From positions 1-64,000 of the forward strand of contig CAYGJL010000004.1 in assembly GCA_964350145.1 (NCBI GenBank): a stretch of 64,000 bases of DNA, read 5' to 3'. The position numbers were made by a program, and so were the translations under genes. This document shows, piece by piece, positions 45,965 to 54,980 of this stretch. Origin of the DNA: JACDCY01 sp964350145. Lineage in GTDB: Bacteria > Gemmatimonadota > Gemmatimonadetes > Gemmatimonadales > Gemmatimonadaceae. Within the stretch, counting starts at the first letter, position 1; each line of letters begins with the position of its first letter. The notes beneath the pieces were generated by a model. It had not been told where the DNA came from. It worked only from the letters and a program-made list of their open reading frames with translations, and did no database searches.

Positions 45965-46717
45965 ATGCCACTTTCCGGCTCGTCACAGGCCTTGGCGGGC
46001 GGCTCGCCCGCGGCCGGCGAGAGCGCGGAATCGGGGTATGCGGGATTGCCGGCGAGACTCGCGGAGATCCGGCAGCGGATAGACGAGGCGAGGGAGCGGG
46101 GCGGGCGGAAGCAGGATGTTCGGATCGTCGCCGTGACCAAGACGCACGGGGCCGAAGCGGTCACCGCGGCCGTGGCCGCCGGGATCGGCGACGTCGGCGA
46201 GAACCGCGTGCAGGAAGCGATCGCGAAAATGGGCGAGGTTGACGTCGCGGTCCGTTGGCACCTGATCGGGCACGTGCAGCGCAACAAGGTGCGCGAGGCG
46301 GGCCGGTTCGCGTTGATACATTCTCTCGACAGCGAGCGTCTAGCTGAGGCGCTCGACCGTGAGGCCCAGCGCGAGGGGCGCGTGTTCGACGTGCTGCTGC
46401 AGGTGAACGCGTCGGGTGAGGTGTCGAAGGGCGGCTTCGGTACGGACGAAGTGCCGCGGGTCGCCGGGCAGTTGCAGTCGCTGGCCGGTTTGCGCGTCAT
46501 GGGATCCATGACGATGGCGGCGCTCGGTGCGGACGAGCCGGAGCTGCGCGCGTCGTTTGCCCGCGCCCGCGCGGCGAGGGACGTGTTGGCGGCGGCCGGT
46601 CATCCGGCCGGCGAGATTTCGATGGGTATGTCACAGGATTACGAGATCGCGGTCGAGGAAGGCGCTACTTTGGTGCGCCTCGGCACGATTCTGTTCGGAG
46701 CAAGGGAGACACGATGA
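45965..46717 (+). CDS. yggS: YggS family PLP homeostasis protein
   Basis: PLP-binding protein (PLPHP) that balances pyridoxal phosphate and amino acid pools; it has no known catalysis. 250 residues. PLP lysine in VRIVAVTKTHGAEAV near residue 58; DVGENRVQEAIAKM, WHLIGHVQRNKVR, LLQVNASGEVSKGGF, GLRVMGSMTM and SMGMSQDYEIAVEEGATLVR are all family segments. The N-terminus is about 25 residues longer than usual (SGSSQALAGGSPAAGESAES), so an internal start is possible. It overlaps divIVA (ATGA), as in the common yggS-divIVA order. Confidence 0.94.
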   Translation: MPLSGSSQALAGGSPAAGESAESGYAGLPARLAEIRQRIDEARERGGRKQDVRIVAVTKTHGAEAVTAAVAAGIGDVGENRVQEAIAKMGEVDVAVRWHLIGHVQRNKVREAGRFALIHSLDSERLAEALDREAQREGRVFDVLLQVNASGEVSKGGFGTDEVPRVAGQLQSLAGLRVMGSMTMAALGADEPELRASFARARAARDVLAAAGHPAGEISMGMSQDYEIAVEEGATLVRLGTILFGARETR

Positions 46718-47220
46718 TTGACGAAAGCTTCCATCTGACGCCGCTCGACGTGCGGCGCTACGATTTCGGCCGCGCCTTCCGCGGCTACGATCCCGCGCGC
46801 GTGGATCAGTTCCGCGACCAGGTCGCCGAGGAGATGGAGCGGCTCGCCCGGATCAACCAGGATCTCGACGCGAAGGCGCGGAGCTTTCACGAGCAGCTGC
46901 GCTCGTTCCGCGAGCGGGACAAGGCGCTGAATGACGCGCTGGTCTCGGCGCAGCAGCTCCGCGCCGAGATGCGCGAGCAGGCGGAGCGTGAGGCGCAGCT
47001 GATCGTGCGGGAAGCGCAGCAGGACGCCGACAAGCTGGTCGAGTCTGGAAAGGCCGAGCTGAAGAAGATCGAGGGCGAGATGGAGGCGCTGACGCGGTCG
47101 CAGCGCGCGTTCATCGCCCAGATGCGCGGGCTCATCACGCGCCAGATGTCGGAGATCGACGCGGCGGACGGCCCCGCGTACGTGTCCGGCGCCCGCAAGA
47201 CCGGCACAGCAGAAGAGTGA
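46714..47220 (+). CDS. DivIVA domain-containing protein
   Basis: Coiled-coil protein expected to sit at the inner face of curved membrane at poles or septa and organise growth or division. 168 residues. The membrane-binding start HLTPLDVRRYDFGRAFRGYD is followed by PARVDQFRDQVAEEMERLA and a long coiled coil (about 35-145) rich in E, R, A and Q. Downstream of yggS with a 4-nt overlap and overlapping ileS at its end (GTGA), the same neighbourhood as in Gram-positive genomes. Confidence 0.92.
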   Translation: MIDESFHLTPLDVRRYDFGRAFRGYDPARVDQFRDQVAEEMERLARINQDLDAKARSFHEQLRSFRERDKALNDALVSAQQLRAEMREQAEREAQLIVREAQQDADKLVESGKAELKKIEGEMEALTRSQRAFIAQMRGLITRQMSEIDAADGPAYVSGARKTGTAEE

Positions 47221-50200
47221 GCCCGGCTGGCGCTGACGCGCGTCCGGCTCCGGTCGGGCGCGATCCGGCATTGCGGTACCGCCAGCTTCCGGCCGATCGC
47301 ACGCCCGACGAGCTCGAGCGCGAGCTACTCGCGCGTTGGACGGAGGAGAAGCTGTTTGAGCAGACGCTGGCCGCGAGCGAGGGACGGCCCGAGTTCGTCT
47401 TCTTCGAGGGTCCGCCCACCGCGAACGGCCGCCCGGGCATCCATCACGTGTTCGCCCGGACGATGAAGGATCTCTTCTGCCGGCACCGCGCCATGCGCGG
47501 TTTCCACGTCGCGCGCAAGGCGGGCTGGGACACGCACGGGCTGCCGGTGGAGATCGAAGTCGAGAAGCAGCTCGGCATCAGCGGCAAGCAGGACATCGAG
47601 CGCATCGGCGTGGAGAAGTTCAATCAGCTGTGCCGCGAGAGCGTGTTCAGGTATCGCGCCGACTGGCAGCGCATGAGCGAGCGGATCGCGTACTGGCTGG
47701 ATTACGACGACGCGTACGCGACGTACACCAACGATTACGTCGAGAGCGTGTGGTGGGCGCTGAAGACGTTGCACGAGCGCAAGCTGCTGTACCTCGGCCA
47801 CAAGATCCTGCCGTACTGTCCGCGGTGCGGCACGTCGCTGTCGAGCCATGAGGTCGCGCAGGGCTACAAGGACGTCAGCGATCCCAGTGTGTACGTCGCG
47901 CTCGACCTGGTGGACGAGGCCGCGGCGGAAGGCGCGCCCCGGCGGCGGCTGCTGGTGTGGACCACGACGCCGTGGACGCTCGTGTCGAACGTCGCCCTGG
48001 CAGTGAGTCCCACGATCGAGTACGTGGAGTTGCGAAAGCGCGGCGGCAAGACCAACGAGACGATTATTCTCGCGGAGCCCCGCGCGGCGGCGGTGCTCGG
48101 CGAGGATTTCCGCGACCGGTGGGAGCGCGTGGCGACGTTCGGCGGAGCGTCGCTCGCGGGGACGCGCTACCGCCGCCCGCTCGACTGGGTGCCGTTCGAG
48201 GACGGCGCGCGCGAGATCGTGGTGGTCGAGTCGTTCGTCAGCGCGGAAGACGGGAGCGGCATCGTGCACATGGCGCCGGCGTTCGGCGCGGACGACTATG
48301 CCGCCGGGCGGCGGCACGGGCTCGCGTTTCTTCAGCCGGTGACGGGGCGCGGCGAATTCACTGCCGACGTTCCGGTGGTCGGCGGCGTGTTCGTCAAGGA
48401 CGCTGACGCGAAGATCGTCGAGGAGCTGCGCGCGCGCGGCGTCCTCTGGAAGGCGGGCAAGCTGGAGCACTCCTATCCGCACTGCTGGCGCTGCGACACG
48501 CCGCTGCTGTACTACGCGCGGACCTCGTGGTTCATCCGCACCAGCTCGTACAAGGACGCCATGCTCACGCGCAACGCGCGCGTGGACTGGCATCCGCCCG
48601 AGATCGGCGAAGGCCGGTTCGGCGAGTGGCTGGTGAACAACATTGACTGGGCGATCTCGCGGGACCGGTACTGGGGCACGCCGTTGCCGCTGTGGGTGTG
48701 CGACGCCGACCCGGAGCACGTCGAGGCGATCGGTGGCTACGCCGACCTGGCGCGGCGCTGGGGCAGGGAGCTGCCGGCCGACTTCGATCCGCACAAGCCG
48801 TACATAGACGCGTACACGTGGAAATGCGCGCGGTGCGCGGGGACGATGGCGCGCGTATCGGAGGTGGTGGACGCGTGGTTCGATTCCGGGTCCATGCCGT
48901 TCGCCCAGTGGCACTATCCGTTCGAGAACCGCGACATGGTTGCGCGCTATTACCCGGCCGATTTCATCGCCGAGGGGCAGGATCAGACGCGCGGCTGGTT
49001 CTACTCGCTGCTGGCGATAGCCACGGGACTCGGCGACGCGCTGCCGAACAATCTCCTCCAGCACGAAGCGGCCGCGAACGAGGGCGTGGGCGCAGCGCCT
49101 TACCGCGCTGTGGTGGTCAACGGCGTGCTGCTTGACTCGAAGGGCGAGAAGATGTCCAAGCGGCTCGGCAACATCGTGGATCCCGACGCGCTCATCCCGG
49201 CGCACGGTGCCGACGCGGTCCGCATCTCGCTCATCTCGGCCAGCCAGGTGTGGCTGCCGCGCAACTTCGACGAGGCGGTGATCCGCGAGAGCGCCGGCCG
49301 GTTCCTGATCACGCTGAAGAACGTGTACTCCGGCATCTTCGCGCTGTACGCGAACTTCGGCTGGGCGCCGGGGGGCGAAGATCCCTCACCCGCGGACAGG
49401 CCGCCGATCGATCGCTGGGTTCTGTCGCGCCTTGCGACTGTCGAGCGCGACACGGACGCGCTGCTCGAGCGGTACGAGTCCATGCTCGCGCTCCGCGGGC
49501 TGATGGAGTTCTTCGTGGACGACGTATCCAACTGGTACGTGCGGCTCAACCGGCACCGCTTCTACGACGTCGAGGCGCCAGACAACCGCGCCGCGTTCGC
49601 GACGCTGCACGAGGTTCTCGCCGTCACCTGCCGGCTGCTCGCGCCGTTCGCGCCGTTCGTGTCCGATTGGATCCACCGCGAGCTCACCGGCACCTCGGTG
49701 CATTTGTCCACCTACGTACGCTCCCGCCCTGGCGAAGTTGATATCTTTCTGGAGCGCGGAATGGAGTCGCTACGGAAGCTCGCGACCCTCGGCCGCGCGG
49801 CGCGGGAGGAGGCCGGCGTGAGGGTGCGCCAGCCGCTCGCGAAGATGGTATGCGTGGTGCCCGACGCGGCTACGGAGGCGGTGCGGCCGCTGGTTCCGCT
49901 GCTCGAGTCGGAGCTGAACGTGAAGGCGGTGGAATTCGTGTCTTCGGCCGACACGCTCGTGCGGCTCGAGGCGAAGCCAAATTTCCGCTCGCTGGGGAAG
50001 AAGTTCGGGAAGAGCACGCCGGCGGCGGCGCAGGCGGTGACGGAACTTGGCGGCGACGCGCTGCGTAACTTCGAGCGCGGCTCGCCGTTGTTTATTTCGG
50101 TGGGTGAGGATTCGCGCGCTTTGGAGGCCGACGACCTGACGATCATCAGGCGGGCGTCCGGCGAGATGGTGGTGAAGGAGGAAGGGGCGTATTTCGCCGC

Positions 50201-50492
50201 GATCGACGCGTCGGTCACGCCCGAGCTTCGCGCGGAAGGCTTGGCACGAGAGCTGGTTAGCAGGGTACAACGCTTGCGAAAGGAAGCTGGATTCGCGGTA
50301 AGCGATCGCATTTCGGTCGTGGTGTGGGGAGATCCGGAGCTGGAGGGCGCGGTCGAGGCCCATCGCGAGTGGATCGCCGAGGAAATACTGGCGCGCGAGC
50401 TCGCAACCGGCGGGAGCGCCTCACGGAACGCGGCAAGGGAGGTCGACCTCGACGGGGTCACCGCCCATGTCGCCTTGAAGAGGGTAGGATGA
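47217..50492 (+). CDS. ileS: Isoleucyl-tRNA synthetase
   Basis: Charges tRNA-Ile. 1091 residues, the large eukaryote-like (type 2) architecture. GTG start overlaps the divIVA stop. ATP site FFEGPPTANGRPGIHHVFAR shown in part as PTANGRPGIHH (HIGH equivalent); editing domain around residues 200-390 with LVWTTTPWTLVSNVALAV; zinc-like CPRCGTSLS and a second CARCAGTM; KMSKR loop as GEKMSKRLGN near 645; anticodon domain with WYVRLNRHRFYD. The C-terminus ends in the region ELRAEGLARELVSRVQRLRK typical of the class. The mupirocin-resistant eukaryote-like type is likely but untested. Confidence 0.97.
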   Translation: MSPAGADARPAPVGRDPALRYRQLPADRTPDELERELLARWTEEKLFEQTLAASEGRPEFVFFEGPPTANGRPGIHHVFARTMKDLFCRHRAMRGFHVARKAGWDTHGLPVEIEVEKQLGISGKQDIERIGVEKFNQLCRESVFRYRADWQRMSERIAYWLDYDDAYATYTNDYVESVWWALKTLHERKLLYLGHKILPYCPRCGTSLSSHEVAQGYKDVSDPSVYVALDLVDEAAAEGAPRRRLLVWTTTPWTLVSNVALAVSPTIEYVELRKRGGKTNETIILAEPRAAAVLGEDFRDRWERVATFGGASLAGTRYRRPLDWVPFEDGAREIVVVESFVSAEDGSGIVHMAPAFGADDYAAGRRHGLAFLQPVTGRGEFTADVPVVGGVFVKDADAKIVEELRARGVLWKAGKLEHSYPHCWRCDTPLLYYARTSWFIRTSSYKDAMLTRNARVDWHPPEIGEGRFGEWLVNNIDWAISRDRYWGTPLPLWVCDADPEHVEAIGGYADLARRWGRELPADFDPHKPYIDAYTWKCARCAGTMARVSEVVDAWFDSGSMPFAQWHYPFENRDMVARYYPADFIAEGQDQTRGWFYSLLAIATGLGDALPNNLLQHEAAANEGVGAAPYRAVVVNGVLLDSKGEKMSKRLGNIVDPDALIPAHGADAVRISLISASQVWLPRNFDEAVIRESAGRFLITLKNVYSGIFALYANFGWAPGGEDPSPADRPPIDRWVLSRLATVERDTDALLERYESMLALRGLMEFFVDDVSNWYVRLNRHRFYDVEAPDNRAAFATLHEVLAVTCRLLAPFAPFVSDWIHRELTGTSVHLSTYVRSRPGEVDIFLERGMESLRKLATLGRAAREEAGVRVRQPLAKMVCVVPDAATEAVRPLVPLLESELNVKAVEFVSSADTLVRLEAKPNFRSLGKKFGKSTPAAAQAVTELGGDALRNFERGSPLFISVGEDSRALEADDLTIIRRASGEMVVKEEGAYFAAIDASVTPELRAEGLARELVSRVQRLRKEAGFAVSDRISVVVWGDPELEGAVEAHREWIAEEILARELATGGSASRNAAREVDLDGVTAHVALKRVG

Positions 50493-50914
50493 AGACAACT
50501 GCAGCTAGCGGTAGCGACAAGTCCAAGCCGATGAACAAGAAGATGCTCGGCCACTTCGAGAAGCGATTACTCGAAGAGCGGAAGCGCGTGCTCCGCGAGC
50601 TCGGGCATTACGACGAGACCTTCGGAGCCACCGAGCAGGGCGCCGACGGCTTCAGCTCCTATTCCTTCCACATGGCGGACCAGGGCACCGACGCCATGGA
50701 GCGCGAGAAGGCGTTTCTCTTCGCGAGCCAGGAGGGCCGGTTTCTCTGGCACATTGACGAGGCGCTCCGTCGCCTGTACCGCTCGCCGGAGACGTTCGGC
50801 AAGTGTCACAACTGCGGCAACGACATCGGCTACGACCGCCTCGACGCGCTGCCGCACGCGCGCTTCTGCATCGAGTGCAAGCAGCGGGAAGAAAATGGAA
50901 AGCGACAGGCGTAA
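50489..50914 (+). CDS. DksA/TraR family zinc-finger protein
   Basis: Possible RNA polymerase secondary-channel factor. 141 residues. An N-terminal coiled-coil (MLGHFEKRLLEERKRVLREL) is followed by a linker with acid residues and a C4 zinc finger, CHNCG...17 residues...CIEC. The DxxDxA catalytic tip of E. coli DksA is only loosely matched (DQGTDAMEREKAFLFA). ATG overlaps the ileS stop (ATGA); lspA begins inside its 3' end. The ileS-dksA-lspA arrangement is common. Confidence 0.9.
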   Translation: MKTTAASGSDKSKPMNKKMLGHFEKRLLEERKRVLRELGHYDETFGATEQGADGFSSYSFHMADQGTDAMEREKAFLFASQEGRFLWHIDEALRRLYRSPETFGKCHNCGNDIGYDRLDALPHARFCIECKQREENGKRQA

Positions 50915-51428
50915 CGCCCCGCTGTTCTGGTTGGTCATCGTCGGCGTCGTGCTCATGGACGTCGTAACGAAGGCCATCGCTGTCTACGCGCTGGTGCCGC
51001 AGCGGATTCCGCGGCAGGTGATCGGCGAGTATCTGCGATTCACGCTGGTGTACAACCCGGGCGCGGCCTTCGGCCTGCACCTGGGCGATTACTCGCGCTG
51101 GATATTCACGATCCTCACGATCGGGGCGCTGTACATCCTGGCCCGGCTGTACCGTACCACGCGCGCGGACGACTGGCCTCGGACGCTCGCGCTCGCGCTG
51201 GTCTGCGCCGGCGCGATCGGCAACCTGATTGACAGGCTGCGCTCGCCCCTCGGCGTCGTGGACTTCATCGACATCGGCCTGAGCCCGGACCTGCGGTGGT
51301 GGACGTTCAACGTCGCGGACATGGCCGTGAGCACCGGCGCGTTCATGCTGGCGTGGGTCCTCTGGGGAGAAGAGAAGGCCGAAGCAGTCGCCACATCGCA
51401 GCTCCGCAGCAAGCCGAACGAGATATAG
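50895..51428 (+). CDS. lspA: Prolipoprotein signal peptidase (signal peptidase II)
   Basis: Cleaves the signal peptide of lipid-modified prolipoproteins in the inner membrane, needed by the many lipoproteins in this window. 177 residues, four membrane segments. Motifs: VYNPGAAFGLHLGD, CAGAIGNLIDRL (catalytic Asp), GVVDFIDIG and FNVADMAVSTG (second catalytic Asp). Start ATG at 50895 overlaps the DksA gene by 20 nt; GGGAAG is upstream. Confidence 0.95.
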   Translation: MESDRRNAPLFWLVIVGVVLMDVVTKAIAVYALVPQRIPRQVIGEYLRFTLVYNPGAAFGLHLGDYSRWIFTILTIGALYILARLYRTTRADDWPRTLALALVCAGAIGNLIDRLRSPLGVVDFIDIGLSPDLRWWTFNVADMAVSTGAFMLAWVLWGEEKAEAVATSQLRSKPNEI

Positions 51429-51430
51429 CT

Positions 51431-52408
51431 CTGGAGACGCGCCACACGTTCGTGGCCGAGGCCGGCTCGGAAGCGCGGCTCGATCTCCTGGTCGCGCGGC
51501 GGCTCGATCTCTCGCGGACGGCGGCAGCCACGCTGATAGCCAACGGGCACGTGACCGTCGCGAGCCGCTCCGAAAAGGCGAGCTACCGCCCGGTCGCGGG
51601 TGAGCGCGTGGACGTCGTGATTCCGCCGGCCGAGACGCGCGAGATTCTGCCGGAGAAGATCGATCTCTCGATCGTCCACGAGGACGACTCGCTGCTCGTC
51701 GTGGATAAACCCGCGGGAATGGTCGTGCATCCCGCGCCCGGCAACTGGAGCGGCACGCTGGTCAACGCGCTGCTCGGCCGCGAGGGTTGCGACGCCGACG
51801 GAGTGCCAGATCGCGCGGGGATCGTGCACCGGCTGGATAAGGAGACTTCCGGGCTGCTGCTGGTGGCGAAGACCGAGCGCGCGCAGCGGTTGCTCGGCGC
51901 GGCGATCGCCGACAGGCGGGTGGCGCGCCGGTACGCCGCCATGGTGTGGGGCCATCTCGCCGAGGACAGTCTGACCATAGACCGGCCGATCGCGCGCGAC
52001 CCCAACGACAGGAAGCGCATGGCGATCGTGTCCGCCGGTCGCGCGGCCCGGACCGACTTCGTCCGCCTCGCGCGGTACAACTCCGGGGACCTGCTCCGGG
52101 CCCAGCTCCATACCGGGCGCACGCACCAGATCCGGGTGCATCTCGCCTCGGTGGGCAAGCCCGTGATGGGCGACGACGTGTACGGCGGAGGAGGAGGCCG
52201 CAAGCTCGCGGGCCTCCCGCCGAAGCGGCATTTCCTGCACGCGGCCTGGCTCCGGTTCGCGCACCCGGAGACGGGCGCCATGCTGGACCTGCGCTCGCCG
52301 CTCCCGCCGGAGCTGCACAAGTCGCTCGCGGCCGTGGCGGAGGACCCGCGGCTGCTCGCTGCCGCCGATCCGCTGACCGAGCTGGGGTTCTACAACGCAA
52401 GTGAGTGA
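51431..52408 (+). CDS. rluD: RluD-type pseudouridine synthase (start uncertain)
   Basis: Isomerises uridine to pseudouridine in 23S rRNA (RluD positions 1911-1917 in E. coli). About 325 residues. An S4 RNA-binding domain (ARLDLLVARRLDLSRTAAAT, LIANGHVTV) leads to the catalytic RluA domain with VVDKPAGMVVHPAPGNW, the catalytic aspartate in GIVHRLDKETSGLLLVAKT, and LLRAQLHTGRTHQIRVHLA. No ATG, GTG or TTG is well placed: CTG at 51431 (taken here) keeps the usual leading strand, GTG at 51452 removes it, and other starts lie within lspA. Confidence 0.92.
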   Translation: METRHTFVAEAGSEARLDLLVARRLDLSRTAAATLIANGHVTVASRSEKASYRPVAGERVDVVIPPAETREILPEKIDLSIVHEDDSLLVVDKPAGMVVHPAPGNWSGTLVNALLGREGCDADGVPDRAGIVHRLDKETSGLLLVAKTERAQRLLGAAIADRRVARRYAAMVWGHLAEDSLTIDRPIARDPNDRKRMAIVSAGRAARTDFVRLARYNSGDLLRAQLHTGRTHQIRVHLASVGKPVMGDDVYGGGGGRKLAGLPPKRHFLHAAWLRFAHPETGAMLDLRSPLPPELHKSLAAVAEDPRLLAAADPLTELGFYNASE

Positions 52409-52500
52409 GCCGACTCGCGTTCCGGGTTGTATTCTTGATGTAGCAACCTGTCGCGGCCGCGACGGCGGCCGCATCAGTTCCTGCCTGCGAGGGATGCCGG

Positions 52501-53106
52501 ATGCCCACTGTTAACTACACGGCGCGCGAGATCACGTGCAAGATCGTGTATTGCGGCCCGGGCAGGTCGGGGAAGACCAGCAACCTGCTGCACGTGTACG
52601 ACGAGCTTCCCGAGGACAGAAAGGGGAAGATGATGTCGCTGGCCACGGAGGCCGACCGCACTCTGTTCTTCGATTACCTGCCGGTGGACCTGGGAAAGAT
52701 CGCCGACTTCTCGACCAGGCTGCAGCTCTACACAGTTCCGGGGCAGGTTTTTTACGAGGCGACGCGGCGCCTCGTCCTGGAGGGCGTGGACGGCGTCGTG
52801 TTCGTGGCGGACAGCCAGACCAAGCAGCTCGAGGACAACATCGAAAGCCTGCAGGACCTGCACGCGAGTCTCGCGGCGCACGACGTGGACGCGCGCAAGC
52901 TTCCGATGGTGATGCAGTACAACAAGCGCGACCTGCCGGAGGCGGAGATAATGCCCGTGGACGATCTCGACGAGATCCTCAACTTCCGGGGCGTGCCGTC
53001 GTTCCCCGCCGACGCTCTCCGCGGGACCGGCGTGTTCGAGTCGCTGCGCGCGATCACGCAGCTCGTCTTTCAGCGATTGGATTCCGGCAACGGGGCTGGC
53101 AAGTGA
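52501..53106 (+). CDS. mglA: MglA-like polarity GTPase
   Basis: Ras-like GTPase of the MglA family, which sets front-rear polarity in Myxococcus motility. 201 residues. P-loop CGPGRSGKTSNLLH near residue 19; switch region KMMSLATEADRTLFFDYLP; the family-specific TVPGQVFYEATRRLV, in which Thr replaces the Asp of other small GTPases; guanine-specificity motif MQYNKRDLP near 140. No MglB (roadblock) gene is seen next to it. It overlaps the next small gene (GTGA) and probably acts with the DUF4388-TPR protein downstream. Confidence 0.93.
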   Translation: MPTVNYTAREITCKIVYCGPGRSGKTSNLLHVYDELPEDRKGKMMSLATEADRTLFFDYLPVDLGKIADFSTRLQLYTVPGQVFYEATRRLVLEGVDGVVFVADSQTKQLEDNIESLQDLHASLAAHDVDARKLPMVMQYNKRDLPEAEIMPVDDLDEILNFRGVPSFPADALRGTGVFESLRAITQLVFQRLDSGNGAGK

Positions 53107-53318
53107 CGCCCGAGCACGGCGGCGCCGCCGACGGAAACGACGCGCCTCCCGGCGAATTCGATTCATTCCTCAAGGAACTGTCCGGGGCCGTCGCGGAGCG
53201 GGTGCAGGCGCTCAGCCCGAAAAAGGCGTCGCAGATCGACCCGGTGTTCTTCGATGATACGAGGACGATCGTCGAATGGCCCGAGCGCAGCGCGTACGTG
53301 ATCGAGGAGCTGCGCTAG
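53103..53318 (+). CDS. Small protein of unknown function in the mglA operon
   Basis: 71 residues from a GTG that overlaps the mglA stop; its TAG is followed at once by the ATG of the DUF4388 gene. No family is recognised. Sequence is acidic and soluble: DSFLKELSGAVAERVQALSP, then IDPVFFDDTRTIVEWPERSA and YVIEELR. The tight coupling on both sides argues strongly that it is a real gene working with MglA. Confidence 0.72.
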   Translation: MTPEHGGAADGNDAPPGEFDSFLKELSGAVAERVQALSPKKASQIDPVFFDDTRTIVEWPERSAYVIEELR

Positions 53319-54626
53319 ATGGCGATTCGCGGCAGCTTGCGCGAGGCGAGCCTGCCGGACGTTTTGCAGCTGCTCTCGATGGGCAACAAGATGGGGTTGC
53401 TCACGATCGACCGCGGCGATCAGCTCGGCCGCATCTACTTCGACGGCGGGCGGATCGCTTACGCCGAGATCGAGCATCGCCAGCTCTCCGCCGAAGAAGC
53501 GGTGTACCTCATGTTCACCTGGGACGACGGCGCATTCAATTTCGCTCCCGCTGTCCCGCCGCCCGACGGGGTGCCCGTCTCCTCCATCGATCCCCAATCC
53601 GTCCTGTTGGAGGGCGCGCGGCGGGTGGACGAGTGGACCGTCGTCGAAAAGAAGATTCACAGCTTCGATCTCGTCTTCGCGCTCGAGCGGCAGGAGCTGC
53701 TGCGCACGAAGCTTGAGCTGACGGCCGACCAGCAGGCGCTGCTCCCCCTGATCGACGGACACCGCGACGTGACCGCGCTGATCGAGGAGTCAGGGCTGGG
53801 CGAGTTCGTGGTGGGCAAGGAACTGTACGGGCTCATCACGGCCGGCTTCGTGATCGAGGTGGGACGCTCCGGATCCATGCCGAAGTCGACGGACGGCCCC
53901 GACGTGGACGAGCACCGCAATCTTGGCATGGCCTTCTTCCGGGCCGCGATGCACGATGAGGCGATTACCGAGTTCACCCGCGTGCTCGAGCTCAAGGAAG
54001 ACGACGCGCCGGCGGCGTTCTACATCGGGCTCATCTCGATCGCGCGCCGTGATTGGGCCACGGCAGCGTCCGCTTTTCAACGCGCCATGGTGTACGCGCC
54101 GGACGCGGTCTCGCCGCTGCACAACCTGTCGTACTCGCTCGCGAAGCTGGGCCAGGCGGGCAAGGCCCGACGCGTCTGCGACGAGATTCTCTGGCGCACG
54201 GAGCGGCGCGAGCCGGTGATTCTCACGTGGTCGGGCGCGCTCGCGATCGAGGCGCGCGACCCGAAGCTCGCCAACGCCGAGCTGGAGGCGGCCCGCCAGC
54301 TGTGGTGCGCGCAGCCCCCCGCCGTGTGGTACCACCACTCCGCGCTCGCGGCCGCGGTCGAGGGCGACCTGCAGCGCGCGGAACGGATACTCCGGGAAGC
54401 CATCGCGACGCATCCGCACGGCGCGGCCTTGTACAACAACCTCGCCGTAGTCCTCAGCCGGCGCGGACGGTACGACGAGGCGCGGGTGGTCGCCGAGCAG
54501 GGAATTGCCGCCAACGCCAGTCTGCCGCAGCTGCACGCCATCCTCGGCGACATCCTGCTGCACACGGGGATGCATGCCGAGGCGCAGGCGGCGTATCGGC
54601 GGGGGCGGCAGTCTGCGCTACGGTGA
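53319..54626 (+). CDS. DUF4388 (PATAN-like) and tetratricopeptide-repeat protein
   Basis: 435 residues without signal peptide, so cytosolic. The N-terminal about 100 residues are DUF4388/PATAN-like (MAIRGSLREASLPDVLQLLS, KMGLLTIDRGDQLGRIYFDG, EAVYLMFTWDDGAFNF). A middle helical part includes LLPLIDGHRDVTALIEESGL, similar to winged-helix extensions of these proteins. From about residue 200 come TPR-like helices (DEAITEFTRVLELKEDDAPA, DWATAASAFQRAMVYAPDAV, GRYDEARVVAEQGI). It probably scaffolds signalling or polarity factors with MglA. Confidence 0.87.
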   Translation: MAIRGSLREASLPDVLQLLSMGNKMGLLTIDRGDQLGRIYFDGGRIAYAEIEHRQLSAEEAVYLMFTWDDGAFNFAPAVPPPDGVPVSSIDPQSVLLEGARRVDEWTVVEKKIHSFDLVFALERQELLRTKLELTADQQALLPLIDGHRDVTALIEESGLGEFVVGKELYGLITAGFVIEVGRSGSMPKSTDGPDVDEHRNLGMAFFRAAMHDEAITEFTRVLELKEDDAPAAFYIGLISIARRDWATAASAFQRAMVYAPDAVSPLHNLSYSLAKLGQAGKARRVCDEILWRTERREPVILTWSGALAIEARDPKLANAELEAARQLWCAQPPAVWYHHSALAAAVEGDLQRAERILREAIATHPHGAALYNNLAVVLSRRGRYDEARVVAEQGIAANASLPQLHAILGDILLHTGMHAEAQAAYRRGRQSALR

Positions 54627-54631
54627 GGCAG

Positions 54632-54666
54632 CGTGATTAGTGATTCGTGATTCGTGATTGGTAACT
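54632..54666. repeat. Heptamer array 14 (GTGATTC flavour), single arm
   Basis: GTGATTA, GTGATTC, GTGATTC, GTGATTG, GTAACTC, 5 nt after the stop of the DUF4388-TPR gene. A CT-rich stretch follows; no facing arm before the next gene. Confidence 0.82.
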
Positions 54667-54712
54667 CCTCACCAACCCCTCCCTCTACCTTTCTTCCTGC
54701 TACTTTATCCCC

Positions 54713-54904
54713 ATGATGAAGCCTGATACCTCAGCGAGCAGTGGCGCTAGCCGCCTTCCCGGTAGCCGCGCGGTGTGGTGGGGCCTCGCCGCGGCGGCAA
54801 TTCTCCTCGGCTTCGCCGACCTGTGGCGGGGCGGCGAGACGATAGCCCCGATTCTGCTGGTGCTCGGCTATCTCGTGTTGGTGCCGATAGCAATTCTGAA
54901 GTAG
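54713..54904 (+). CDS. Small two-helix membrane protein
   Basis: 63 residues. A polar, Ser-rich start, then two hydrophobic segments: AVWWGLAAAAILLGFADLW and IAPILLVLGYLVLVPIAIL, with a short GGET turn. It resembles small DUF3098-like proteins of Bacteroidetes and relatives, but this is only an impression. ATGs at 54713 and 54716 are both possible starts. It is bordered by heptamer arrays on both sides, so it is a single-gene unit. Confidence 0.6.
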   Translation: MMKPDTSASSGASRLPGSRAVWWGLAAAAILLGFADLWRGGETIAPILLVLGYLVLVPIAILK

Positions 54905-54913
54905 CCGGGATCA

Positions 54914-54978
54914 GTGACCAGTAACTGCGTGAAGAACGGTTACTAGTCACCAATCACGAATCACCAATCACCAATCAC
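54914..54978. repeat. Heptamer array pair 15 (GTGATTG flavour), unequal inverted arms
   Basis: Short left arm GTGACCA, GTAACTG (54914-54927). Longer right arm 54937-54978: CGGTTAC, TAGTCAC, CAATCAC, GAATCAC, CAATCAC, CAATCAC. The right arm lies 2 nt past the Vgb-like gene's stop on the minus strand. Confidence 0.85.
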
Positions 54979-54980
54979 GG

